From Pseudomonadota bacterium (GTDB lineage Bacteria; Pseudomonadota; Gammaproteobacteria; Burkholderiales; Thiobacillaceae): a stretch of 50,629 bases of DNA. Below, piece after piece: positions 37,970 through 44,739 of this stretch; the stretch's first letter is position 1, and each line of letters starts with the position of its first letter. The DNA is taken from assembly GCA_030653935.1 (NCBI GenBank), contig JAURYL010000044.1:1-50629 (forward strand), in the 5' to 3' direction. The position numbers were made by a program, and so were the translations under genes. The notes beneath the pieces were generated by a model, which had not been told where the DNA came from, made no database searches, and saw only the letters and a program-made list of their open reading frames with translations.

Positions 37970-38578
37970 TTGAACATAAATGTTTTAGATTCGCCCGACG
38001 CCTGGCTGGATGAGCACGGCGCCGCACTCTATAAATATGCCCTGCTGCATACGCGCGACGAACACAAGGCCGAGGAAGCAGTGCAGGAAACCTTGCTGGC
38101 CGCGCTACAGGCCCGCGACCGGTTTTCCGGCGGCGCATCGGCGCGTACCTGGCTGATCGGCATCCTCAAGCACAAGATCATGGATATGTTCCGCCACGAT
38201 GCGCGCGTGGTTCAGTTGGAAGACCCCGATGATCTGGAAGATCTCGACGTTGACACACACCCTCATGCGACCGATGCCATGTTTGCGTCCGATGGTCATT
38301 GGCAAAACAGGCTGTCCGATTGGGGCAACCCGGAGGAGTTGCTGGAGCGCGGCCAATTCATGGCCATCCTGCAACGTTGCCTGGATGTGCTGCCGCCGCG
38401 TCTGGCTCGACTTTTCATGCTGCGCGAGGTGATGGAAGAGAATTCTGAAACTATTTGTCAGGAATTGGCGATTACGCCGACCAACCTGTGGACGATGCTG
38501 TATCGGGCCCGTTTGGGGCTACGGCAGTGTCTCGACAGGAACTGGGTCGGTCATGCGGTGACCGCCGCCCGGAGGTGA
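37970..38578 (+). CDS. ECF sigma factor
   Basis: A 202-residue extracytoplasmic-function sigma factor. Region 2 includes DEHKAEEAVQETLLAAL and TWLIGILKHKIMDMFR; region 4 includes ARLFMLREVMEENSETICQELAITPTN and a closing helix RARLGLRQCL. It directs RNA polymerase to stress promoters and is probably held by the adjacent zinc-finger anti-sigma. Translation starts at TTG (37970) directly after a strong AAGGAGG; no ATG alternative fits the start of region 2. The anti-sigma ATG follows the stop without a gap. It precedes the HvfA-type operon and likely controls it, as in related metal-stress loci. Confidence 0.9.
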   Translation: MNINVLDSPDAWLDEHGAALYKYALLHTRDEHKAEEAVQETLLAALQARDRFSGGASARTWLIGILKHKIMDMFRHDARVVQLEDPDDLEDLDVDTHPHATDAMFASDGHWQNRLSDWGNPEELLERGQFMAILQRCLDVLPPRLARLFMLREVMEENSETICQELAITPTNLWTMLYRARLGLRQCLDRNWVGHAVTAARR

Positions 38579-38848
38579 ATGAAGATGCTGACCTGCAAGG
38601 ATGCAAGCCACTTGATCTCGGAGAGCCAGGAACGCCCGTTGGGTTTCTGGGAACGCTGGGGCCTCAAGATGCATCTCTGGATGTGCGTCAGTTGCCGACG
38701 CTTCGAGCGGCAAATGACCTTGATGCGACAAGCCCTGCGGATGCTGGGCAAACGTGCCGAGGTCGATGCCGACAGCAGCGGATTTCCCCCCGAGGCGCGT
38801 GAACGCATCCGTAAGGCTTTGGCCGAGCGGGGTGGGCACGAAGATTGA
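38579..38848 (+). CDS. Soluble zf-HC2 anti-sigma factor
   Basis: An 89-residue protein with Cys6 and the zinc motif H-x3-C-x2-C (His32, Cys36, Cys39: KMHLWMCVSCRRFE), as in ZAS-type anti-sigma factors. The rest is helical and charged, with no membrane segment, so it likely senses a cytoplasmic signal such as metal or thiol stress. It starts immediately after the sigma gene. A second ATG at 38585 is possible. Confidence 0.8.
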   Translation: MKMLTCKDASHLISESQERPLGFWERWGLKMHLWMCVSCRRFERQMTLMRQALRMLGKRAEVDADSSGFPPEARERIRKALAERGGHED

Positions 38849-38958
38849 GGTCGGGTTACGCGGTGAGGCCGCTAACCAACCTGCACCGCCCCAGTTCTCC
38901 GAGACCCTCGTCATGAACCGCCCAGCCGGGCAACTGACTTGACCTTAGGAGAATCGAC

Positions 38959-39306
38959 ATGAACACGACCAAAACCACCCTGACCCTCGCCCTGACCGCC
39001 GCCATCGGCGCCGCCGGTATCGCATACGCGGCGGGCAATCCCTTCGCCATGCAAAGCCTGAACAGCGGCTACGTGGTGGCAGCCGCCGATAGCAAGATGA
39101 AAGACGGCAAATGCGGTACCGGGAAATGCGGCGCCAATAAAGCCAAAGCCAAGGCCAAAGCCAGCGACATGGAAGGCAAATGTGGCGGTGACATGGGCAA
39201 GACCATGGAAGGCAAATGCGGCGGTGACAAGGCCAAAGCCATGGAAGGCAAGTGCGGTGGCGACATGGGCAAGACCATGGAAGGCAAGTGCGGCGGTAGC
39301 AAGTAA
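38959..39306 (+). CDS. hvfA: HvfA-family Cys-rich precursor peptide (RiPP metallophore)
   Basis: A 115-residue precursor with a Sec signal (about 1-26, ending GIAYA), then the conserved GNPFAMQSLNSGYVVAA segment. Six Cys follow: DGKCG, TGKCG and four EGKCGG, joined by Lys/Ala linkers. By family knowledge MNIO enzymes turn these Cys into oxazolone/thioamide groups and the exported product binds copper. TTAGGAGAA lies before the ATG. The next gene, 18 bases after the stop, encodes the modifying enzyme. The four EGKCGG units are imperfect tandem repeats in DNA too. Confidence 0.85.
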   Translation: MNTTKTTLTLALTAAIGAAGIAYAAGNPFAMQSLNSGYVVAAADSKMKDGKCGTGKCGANKAKAKAKASDMEGKCGGDMGKTMEGKCGGDKAKAMEGKCGGDMGKTMEGKCGGSK

Positions 39307-39324
39307 GTCGCCGGAGCTCCGACC

Positions 39325-40212
39325 ATGTGTGAATCCTCACTGCATGGCGCGGGTCTCGGCCTGAGGCGGGAACTCATTCCCGACCTCAAGGCCAACCTCC
39401 CGGACGCCATCGACTTCTTTGAACTCGCCCCGGAAAACTGGCTGGACATGGGCGGCGCCCGTCGTCGCGACCTGCGCCACTTCGCCGAGCGCCGGCCCAT
39501 CGTCGCCCACGGGCTTTCCCTGAATCTAGGGGGGACCGCGCCGCTGGACGAAATCTTCCTCAAACGCGTACAGCGTTTTCTCGACGAGTACGGCATCGCG
39601 CGGTTTACCGAGCACCTGTCCTGGTGTGGCGACGACGGCCATCTCTACGACCTGCTGCCGATTCCCTTTACCTTTGACGCCGTGCGCCATGTCGCCAGCC
39701 GTATCCGCCGCACCCAGGACATCCTGGAGCGGCGCATCGCCATCGAAAACGCCTCCTACTATGTCGCGCCCGCCATCGCCGAGATGAGCGAGAGCGACTT
39801 CATCCGCGCTGTGCTGGAGGAGGCGGATTGTGACCTGCATCTGGACGTAAACAACGTCTACGTGAACAGCGTCAATTTCGGCTTCGATCCGCGCGCCTTC
39901 CTCGACGCCATGCCGGCCAAACGCATCGTCTATCTACATATGGCCGGGCATTACCAGGAAGCGGCCGACCTGATCATCGACACCCACGGCGCGGCGGTGA
40001 TCGACCCGGTCTGGGAACTGCTTGACCACACCTACGCCCGCATCGGCACGCCACCCACCCTGCTGGAGCGCGATTACAACATTCCGCCGTTGGCCGAATT
40101 GCTGCCGGAGGTGGTGCGAATACACTACCTGCAAGCCCGACATTCGGGTTTGCATCACCCGGGTTTGCGTCCTTCGGGGTTACATCACGGCGAGGTGCGT
40201 CATGTCGCCTGA
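39325..40212 (+). CDS. hvfB: MNIO (DUF692) multinuclear iron oxidase, HvfB-type
   Basis: A 295-residue TIM-barrel enzyme that uses two or three iron ions to oxidise Cys in precursor peptides. Visible conserved residues are AHGLSLNLGG (His62), FTEHLSWCG (His97), IENASYY (Glu141), LDVNNVYVNSVNFG (Asp174), YLHMAGHY (His205, His209) and IDTHGAAV (Asp219, His221). The last 25 residues form a His-rich tail (RHSGLHHPGLRPSGLHHGEV and on), which is not part of the usual barrel and may bind metal. It overlaps the partner gene by 11 bases, so the two are probably made together. Substrate is inferred to be the peptide at 38959. Confidence 0.9.
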   Translation: MCESSLHGAGLGLRRELIPDLKANLPDAIDFFELAPENWLDMGGARRRDLRHFAERRPIVAHGLSLNLGGTAPLDEIFLKRVQRFLDEYGIARFTEHLSWCGDDGHLYDLLPIPFTFDAVRHVASRIRRTQDILERRIAIENASYYVAPAIAEMSESDFIRAVLEEADCDLHLDVNNVYVNSVNFGFDPRAFLDAMPAKRIVYLHMAGHYQEAADLIIDTHGAAVIDPVWELLDHTYARIGTPPTLLERDYNIPPLAELLPEVVRIHYLQARHSGLHHPGLRPSGLHHGEVRHVA

Positions 40213-40972
40213 GCCCATGCACTTCAGTGACTATCAAGCCGCTTTCGCCGCCCGCATCCGCGACCCGAAGCAGGCTCCGCGTCCACCCGGCGATTCGGCC
40301 AAGCGCATGCGGGTGTATGAGGAACTGCTGTTCAACAACCTGGAAAACTTCCTGCTCGCCTGCTACCCCATCACCCGCCAGCTCCTCGGCGCGCGAGTCT
40401 GGAAGCAAACGCTACGGCGCTTTTTCAGCGCGCACCGCAGTCATTCGCCCCTGTTCCGCGACATCCCCAAGGCCTTTCTGGATTGGCTGGAGGCGGGCGG
40501 CGCGACACGGTTCCCGGCGCTGCCTTTTCTGGCGGAATTCATGCACTACGAATGGCTGGAGTTGAGCGTCTCGGTCAGCCTGGATGACCCCGATCTGACC
40601 GCGGTCGAACCGGAGGGCGATCTTCTAAAGGGGCGTCCTGCCCCGCACCCGACCGCGCGCATGGCCTGCTACCACTACCCGGTGCATCGCATCGGCCCGC
40701 GCTTCAAGCCCACCGTGGCCGATGGGCAAGTCTATTGCTACCTGCTGTTCCGGGATGAAACCGACACGGTGCGTTTCATCCAGTTGAACCCCTTGTCCGC
40801 CCGGCTTCTGGAACTACTCCGCGAGCAGCGGTCCAGCGGGCGCGAGGCCTTGGCCCACCTGGCGGCACAAACCGCCCCCGATCAATACGAGAAGCTTGTC
40901 CAGGCGGGCGGCGACCTGTTGCGCGATCTGCGCGACCAGGGCGCGCTTCTCGGTACATGGAGAACACCATGA
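40202..40972 (+). CDS. hvfC: DUF2063 partner protein, HvfC-type
   Basis: A 256-residue protein. The N-terminal domain (about 8-95) is the DUF2063 putative DNA-binding domain: DYQAAFAARIRDP, RVYEELLFNNLENFLLACYPITRQLLG. Its real job in these systems is to bind the precursor and partner the MNIO enzyme. The C-terminal part is winged-helix-like (IQLNPLSARLLELLREQRSSGREALAHLAAQ). The start at 40202 lies inside hvfB, and the TGA overlaps the next ATG as ATGA. Confidence 0.85.
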   Translation: MSPEPMHFSDYQAAFAARIRDPKQAPRPPGDSAKRMRVYEELLFNNLENFLLACYPITRQLLGARVWKQTLRRFFSAHRSHSPLFRDIPKAFLDWLEAGGATRFPALPFLAEFMHYEWLELSVSVSLDDPDLTAVEPEGDLLKGRPAPHPTARMACYHYPVHRIGPRFKPTVADGQVYCYLLFRDETDTVRFIQLNPLSARLLELLREQRSSGREALAHLAAQTAPDQYEKLVQAGGDLLRDLRDQGALLGTWRTP

Positions 40973-41454
40973 ACCTGAATACCCATATTTCATCGATGAC
41001 CCACGATGTCTTCGGCCTGCTCGACCGGGTCGGCGAATGGTTCGCCCCCCTTGGCCTGAGACTGCTGCTGGCCTACGAGTTCTGGGAATCCGGCCTGGAA
41101 AAATGGCACGGCGAGAACTGGTTCGCCGATATCCAGGACCAGTTTCCCTTCCCTTTCAACGTGGTGCCGGTGGAGATCAGTTGGCAAGTTGCCACCTGGA
41201 GTGAACTTATCGGTCCCGTTCTCCTGGTGCTGGGCCTGGGCACGCGCTTCGCCAGCGTGTCGCTGATCATCCTCACGATTGTCGCCTGGGCCAGCGTCCA
41301 TGCCGGCAATGGCTACAACATCATGGACAACGGCTTCAAGCTGCCGCTGATCTATCTGATCATGTTCGTGCCCCTGCTGCTTTCCGGGCCGGGCAAGCTG
41401 AGCCTGGATCATTGGATATCACGTCGGAGCGCATGCCAAAACGGCGGCGCATAA
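40969..41454 (+). CDS. DoxX-family membrane protein, HvfD-type
   Basis: A 161-residue protein with four membrane helices (about 28-45, 72-95, 100-120, 128-145). The segment LGLRLLLAYEFWESGLEKWHG with a conserved pair E/W-x-G-LEK is typical of DoxX. In MNIO operons a DoxX protein often comes last and is thought to help redox balance or export; its function is not settled. The ATG at 40969 overlaps the upstream stop; a second ATG at 40957 is possible but poorer. Confidence 0.85.
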   Translation: MNLNTHISSMTHDVFGLLDRVGEWFAPLGLRLLLAYEFWESGLEKWHGENWFADIQDQFPFPFNVVPVEISWQVATWSELIGPVLLVLGLGTRFASVSLIILTIVAWASVHAGNGYNIMDNGFKLPLIYLIMFVPLLLSGPGKLSLDHWISRRSACQNGGA

Positions 41455-41504
41455 ACCTGGTGGCGTAAAACGTCGACCCATAACCACTCACTCAAAGAGA
41501 CCTC

Positions 41505-42392
41505 ATGGATCACATCAGTGAACTGCTAAAAAGCCTCTACATCATGGCCTCGATGGTCGAGGCACGGGACCCTTATACCGGTGGGCATCTCTGGCGCGTT
41601 TCTCAGTTCAGCCGCATCCTGGCGAGCGATATCCAATTGCCGGACACGGATGTCGCCCGCATCGCACTGGGCGGTTTCCTGCACGACCTGGGCAAGATCG
41701 GCGTGCCGGATGCCATCCTGAACAAGGCCGGCCCCTTGACCGACGAAGAGTACGCGGTGATCAAGACGCACCCTGAAGTCGGCAACCGTTTGTTGTCCGA
41801 ACATCCCCTGGCGGCGCTGGCCCGCGCCGCCGTGTTGTCTCACCACGAAATGCCCAACGGCAAAGGCGATCCACAGCGGCTTGCTGGCCGGGACAGCCCG
41901 ATAGACGCCCGTATCGTCGGCATTTGCGATGCCTTCGACGCCATGACCAGCAATCGGCCCTATCGGCGGGGCATGCCGGTAGCCAATGCGCTGTCCATCA
42001 TTAAAGACAATCTGGGCACCCAATTCGATTCTGAACTGGGCGACAGATTCGTGGCGTTGGGCCAAAACGGCAAACTCGATACCGTGGTCGGGCACAGTGA
42101 ATCCGGCATCCCGGTGCAGGAATGCCCCCTATGCGGGCCCACCATCGTGGTGCGACGCGGACACCGTAGCGGCGATCATGTCTATTGCCGCCACTGTGGC
42201 GGCGAGGCCGTCGTCGCATGGGAAGGCAATACGGTTCACCTCGCGCCGACGGGAAAAAAGGGCACGGTCGAAGACCTCCAGCCTGAAGCCGATGTCAACC
42301 TGATCGATGCGCTCATCCGGGAAACTGTTCGGCAGATCAAAGAGAACGCCATTTACAAACGACAGGGTTTCTTCGGGCTATTCAAATCGTGA
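41505..42392 (+). CDS. HD-GYP-like phosphodiesterase with altered GYP motif and zinc ribbon
   Basis: A 295-residue protein. The HD-GYP-like domain (about 10-180) keeps the metal residues: GGHLWRVS (His28), FLHDLGKIG (His60, Asp61), THPEVG, LSHHEMPNGKGDP (His113, His114, Glu115) and CDAFDAMTS. The family's GYP reads GDP at 121-123, with the usual Arg/Trp/Asp after HHE also changed. Normal enzymes cut cyclic di-GMP; whether this one does is doubtful. A C-terminal zinc ribbon follows (CPLC and YCRHCGG, about 206-237). No sensor or receiver domain is fused. It stands alone after the MNIO operon and just left of the integrated element. Confidence 0.85.
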   Translation: MDHISELLKSLYIMASMVEARDPYTGGHLWRVSQFSRILASDIQLPDTDVARIALGGFLHDLGKIGVPDAILNKAGPLTDEEYAVIKTHPEVGNRLLSEHPLAALARAAVLSHHEMPNGKGDPQRLAGRDSPIDARIVGICDAFDAMTSNRPYRRGMPVANALSIIKDNLGTQFDSELGDRFVALGQNGKLDTVVGHSESGIPVQECPLCGPTIVVRRGHRSGDHVYCRHCGGEAVVAWEGNTVHLAPTGKKGTVEDLQPEADVNLIDALIRETVRQIKENAIYKRQGFFGLFKS

Positions 42393-42662
42393 GTGCGTTA
42401 GCAATCCATCGGGCCGTTACCGCCTGAAGAATTCTTCCGTGGGATGTAAAGCGGAGTACTCGACGGCGAGATGGGGCGCAAGCTCATCACTCTGCGTGTC
42501 GGCGCGCGCCAGCTGCGCACAGCGTGGGCACAGCAGATCAAGCGGGTTTTTTCGCGACGATTGCGCTCCCTGAACTTTGTGCCAAAAAGGGCACAAAAAA
42601 GCTGGGCGGCTTTTCAAGTATGCGGAATCACATCCGTCTTGAGTTGAGCTAAGCGCTTGATT
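42393..42662. other. Gap before the attachment site, no supported gene
   Basis: Nothing coding is convincing in these 270 bases. A hairpin TTTGTGCC-AAAAAG-GGCACAAA lies around 42578-42600, without a following T-run in either direction. A short minus-strand frame (42417-42617) shows no known family. Confidence 0.4.
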
Positions 42663-42706
42663 TGGCGCGGTCGGCGGGACTCGAACCCACGACCCTCGGC
42701 TTCGGA
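42663..42706 (-). other. Attachment site: 3' half of tRNA-Arg(CCG)
   Basis: Read on the minus strand this is the second half of a tRNA: the end of an anticodon loop TCCGAA, stem GCCGA, variable GGGTC, T-arm GTGGG-TTCGAGT-CCCGC, acceptor strand CGACCGC, G and CCA. The 5' half does not continue into the neighbouring DNA, so this is not a gene. Integration at a tRNA anticodon loop leaves just such a 3' copy at one end. The intact tRNA-Arg should lie at the other end of the element, right of the window, on the minus strand. Confidence 0.85.
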
Positions 42707-42730
42707 GGGCAACTGTCGCTATATTTCCGC

Positions 42731-42857
42731 TGCTTACCGTGCCTTACCAGTTTCCTCTATTCCCTTGCTGCTACTGGCTTGATGCCTTACTATACAAGCC
42801 GGAAGTCAGGCGGAGTTTTACTGTTTTTTACCCTCGCCTGCTTACCATGTGCTTACC
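42731..42857. repeat. TGCTTACC repeat pairs between att site and integrase gene
   Basis: TGCTTACCGTGCCTTACC at 42731-42748 and TGCTTACCATGTGCTTACC at 42839-42857 are paired copies of TGC(T)TTACC, and a GCCTTAC lies at 42784. Their place between the attachment core and the integrase start suggests integrase arm or excisionase sites; this is inference. Confidence 0.45.
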
Positions 42858-42872
42858 GGAGGAAATTTCACC

Positions 42873-44156
42873 ATGCCAAAGCTGACGAAAACGACGGTCG
42901 AAAACGAGCAACCTGGAACCATGCAGCGATTCATCTGGGACACCGAGACCAAAGGCTTCGGCCTCAAGATTTTCCCGACCGGCGCCAGGTCATTCGTGTT
43001 TCAGTACCGCTCACCCGAGGGCCGAACCCGGCGCGCAACCATCGGGAAACTCTCCGACGTGCTCACGGTGGAACAGGCGAGGAAGAAAGCGAAGATCCTC
43101 GCCAGCGACGTGCTCAACGGCCGCGACCCGCAAGGCGAGAAGCAGGCGCGCAAAGCGGCTCCTACCCTGGCCCAAGTGCTCGACGACTATCTAGCGTCCG
43201 ACGAGTACGAGGAAAAAGCAGCCAGCACCAAGGAAAGCGACATCGGCCGCATCAATCGCCACTTGCGCCCGCTGCTGGGCAACCACTACGCCGACAAGCT
43301 GACGACCGGCGACGTCAAGCGCGCGATCAAGGCTATCAGCGAAGGAAAGACCGCTGGCACAGTAAAGACGAAGGCGCGAGGCCTATCGCGTGTTCGTGGT
43401 GGCGAAGGCGCGGCGCGTAAGGCATTTAGGCTATTGCGCGCCATCTGCCGGTGGGCAAAAACAGCACAGTCTGTCGAATGGGGAGACGTCCAGGTTACGC
43501 CCGACGGCGAGCGGGAAACGATCATCGAGGATGCCGACACCTACGCCCGGCTATTCCAGACACTCGACCAGATGCAGAACGAGAAGCGCATCCGGCCTGC
43601 CGTCGCTGATGCCATCCGCATTTTGGCCATGACAGGAGCCAGACTGAGCGAGGTTACCGGTATGCGCTGGCAGCATGTCGACCTGAAAGCCGGCAAGGTC
43701 ACCCTGCCCGCCGATGCACACAAGACCGGGCACCGAAGCGGCAAGGCCAAGATCATCTCCCTGCCCGCGCTGGCGCAAATCATCATCGCCCGGCAGCCTG
43801 CCGGAGAGCCAGACGACTACGTTTTTCGCCCGAGCAAGGGAAGCGGCCCGCTCGCGATGAGCAAGCCTTGGCGCCAGGTTCGAGCCGAGGCGCAGCTACC
43901 CGCCGACCTGGGCTTACATGGGCTTCGGCACAGTGTCGCCAGCCACTTGGCGATGGCCGGCGCGAGTACCGCCGAACTGATGGCGCAGCTTGGCCACAAG
44001 CAGTCCAGCACCGTCGCGCACTATATCCACTTCGCGGAAAACGCCCGGTCAACCCTGGCCGAACGCGCCGCCGCCGTGGCCGTGGCAGGTATGAACAGCA
44101 AGGCCGAACTGGCCGAAGTGGTACCGATTCGGAAGGGGCAGAAAAAGGGGGGATAG
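42873..44156 (+). CDS. int: Tyrosine integrase (P4-type, DUF4102)
   Basis: A 427-residue site-specific recombinase of the integrated element. The N-terminal DUF4102 arm-binding domain (about 1-95) includes WDTETKGFGLKIFPTGARSFVFQYR. The core-binding and catalytic domains follow, with Arg257 (TGARLSEV), His349 and Arg352 (LHGLRHSVASH), His375 (LGHKQSS) and the nucleophile Tyr384 (VAHYIHF). The ATG at 42873 follows CGGAGGAAA; the in-frame upstream codon does not. It lies beside the tRNA-Arg fragment, as usual. About 25 extra residues (TVKTKARGLSRVRGG region) sit before the catalytic domain. Confidence 0.95.
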   Translation: MPKLTKTTVENEQPGTMQRFIWDTETKGFGLKIFPTGARSFVFQYRSPEGRTRRATIGKLSDVLTVEQARKKAKILASDVLNGRDPQGEKQARKAAPTLAQVLDDYLASDEYEEKAASTKESDIGRINRHLRPLLGNHYADKLTTGDVKRAIKAISEGKTAGTVKTKARGLSRVRGGEGAARKAFRLLRAICRWAKTAQSVEWGDVQVTPDGERETIIEDADTYARLFQTLDQMQNEKRIRPAVADAIRILAMTGARLSEVTGMRWQHVDLKAGKVTLPADAHKTGHRSGKAKIISLPALAQIIIARQPAGEPDDYVFRPSKGSGPLAMSKPWRQVRAEAQLPADLGLHGLRHSVASHLAMAGASTAELMAQLGHKQSSTVAHYIHFAENARSTLAERAAAVAVAGMNSKAELAEVVPIRKGQKKGG

Positions 44157-44284
44157 CCACCGCCACTTACCGCACCACGAAGAAAAGCAACTCTCTCGGC
44201 CCAACCAGTTGACAACAAGTGCATAGATTTCGACCCATACCGCGCCGCCACTAGGCAATGCGGGGACCTTATGGAGTCGGAATC

Positions 44285-44536
44285 ATGCCGGAAACCAAGT
44301 TTCTCGACCGCGGCGAGGCCGCGCAATACCTGACCGAACGCGGCCTGCGCGTCACTAAAGGCACCTTGCAAAAATGGGCGACCACCGGAGGTGGACCGGT
44401 CTATCGCCGATTCGGGCACAGGGCCGTTTACCTGACAACAGACTTGGACGTCTGGGCACAGGAAAAGCTGTCGGCACCTCGCCGCACGGCACCGGCTCGC
44501 GCCGCTTCCGCAACCACCGGGAGCGCCGCGCAATGA
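44285..44536 (+). CDS. AlpA/excisionase-like DNA-binding protein
   Basis: An 83-residue protein with a MerR-like winged-helix: LDRGEAAQYLTERGLRVTKG then LQKWATTGGGPVYRRFGHRAVYLTTDLDVWAQ. Proteins of this size next to the integrase control excision and early genes in phages and satellites. The start at 44285 follows GGAG. The tail is Ala/Thr-rich. The stop overlaps the next ATG (ATGA). Confidence 0.85.
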   Translation: MPETKFLDRGEAAQYLTERGLRVTKGTLQKWATTGGGPVYRRFGHRAVYLTTDLDVWAQEKLSAPRRTAPARAASATTGSAAQ

Positions 44537-44739
44537 CCGGCCCCCGAAATGGAAACGCCCGGCGGCAACCGGGCGCGGATACTCAAGAAACTGCATTGAA
44601 CGCCGCCAATATTGCCGACAACGCCGCCGAAAAGCAACACTCCAAGCCGGATATTGACCTGGCTTCATGGCGCGCACTGGGCGGGAAGCCATCCCGCGAC
44701 CGGCGCCAGAAAAAGTCCTGGCGGAGGGCTGCGCGATGA
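44533..44739 (+). CDS. Small unrecognised protein (68 aa) before the primase
   Basis: A short basic protein: NAANIADNAAEKQHSK, then DIDLASWRALGGKPSRDRRQ and a Lys/Arg-rich end. Its ATG overlaps the AlpA-like stop, and its end overlaps the primase start by four bases, which supports a real coupled gene. No family is recognised. Confidence 0.6.
   Translation: MTGPRNGNARRQPGADTQETALNAANIADNAAEKQHSKPDIDLASWRALGGKPSRDRRQKKSWRRAAR

Noticed and set aside
42663-42706. Complete tRNA-Arg gene
   Set aside because: Only the 3' half folds; the sequence beyond the anticodon loop does not give a D-arm or a 5' acceptor strand.
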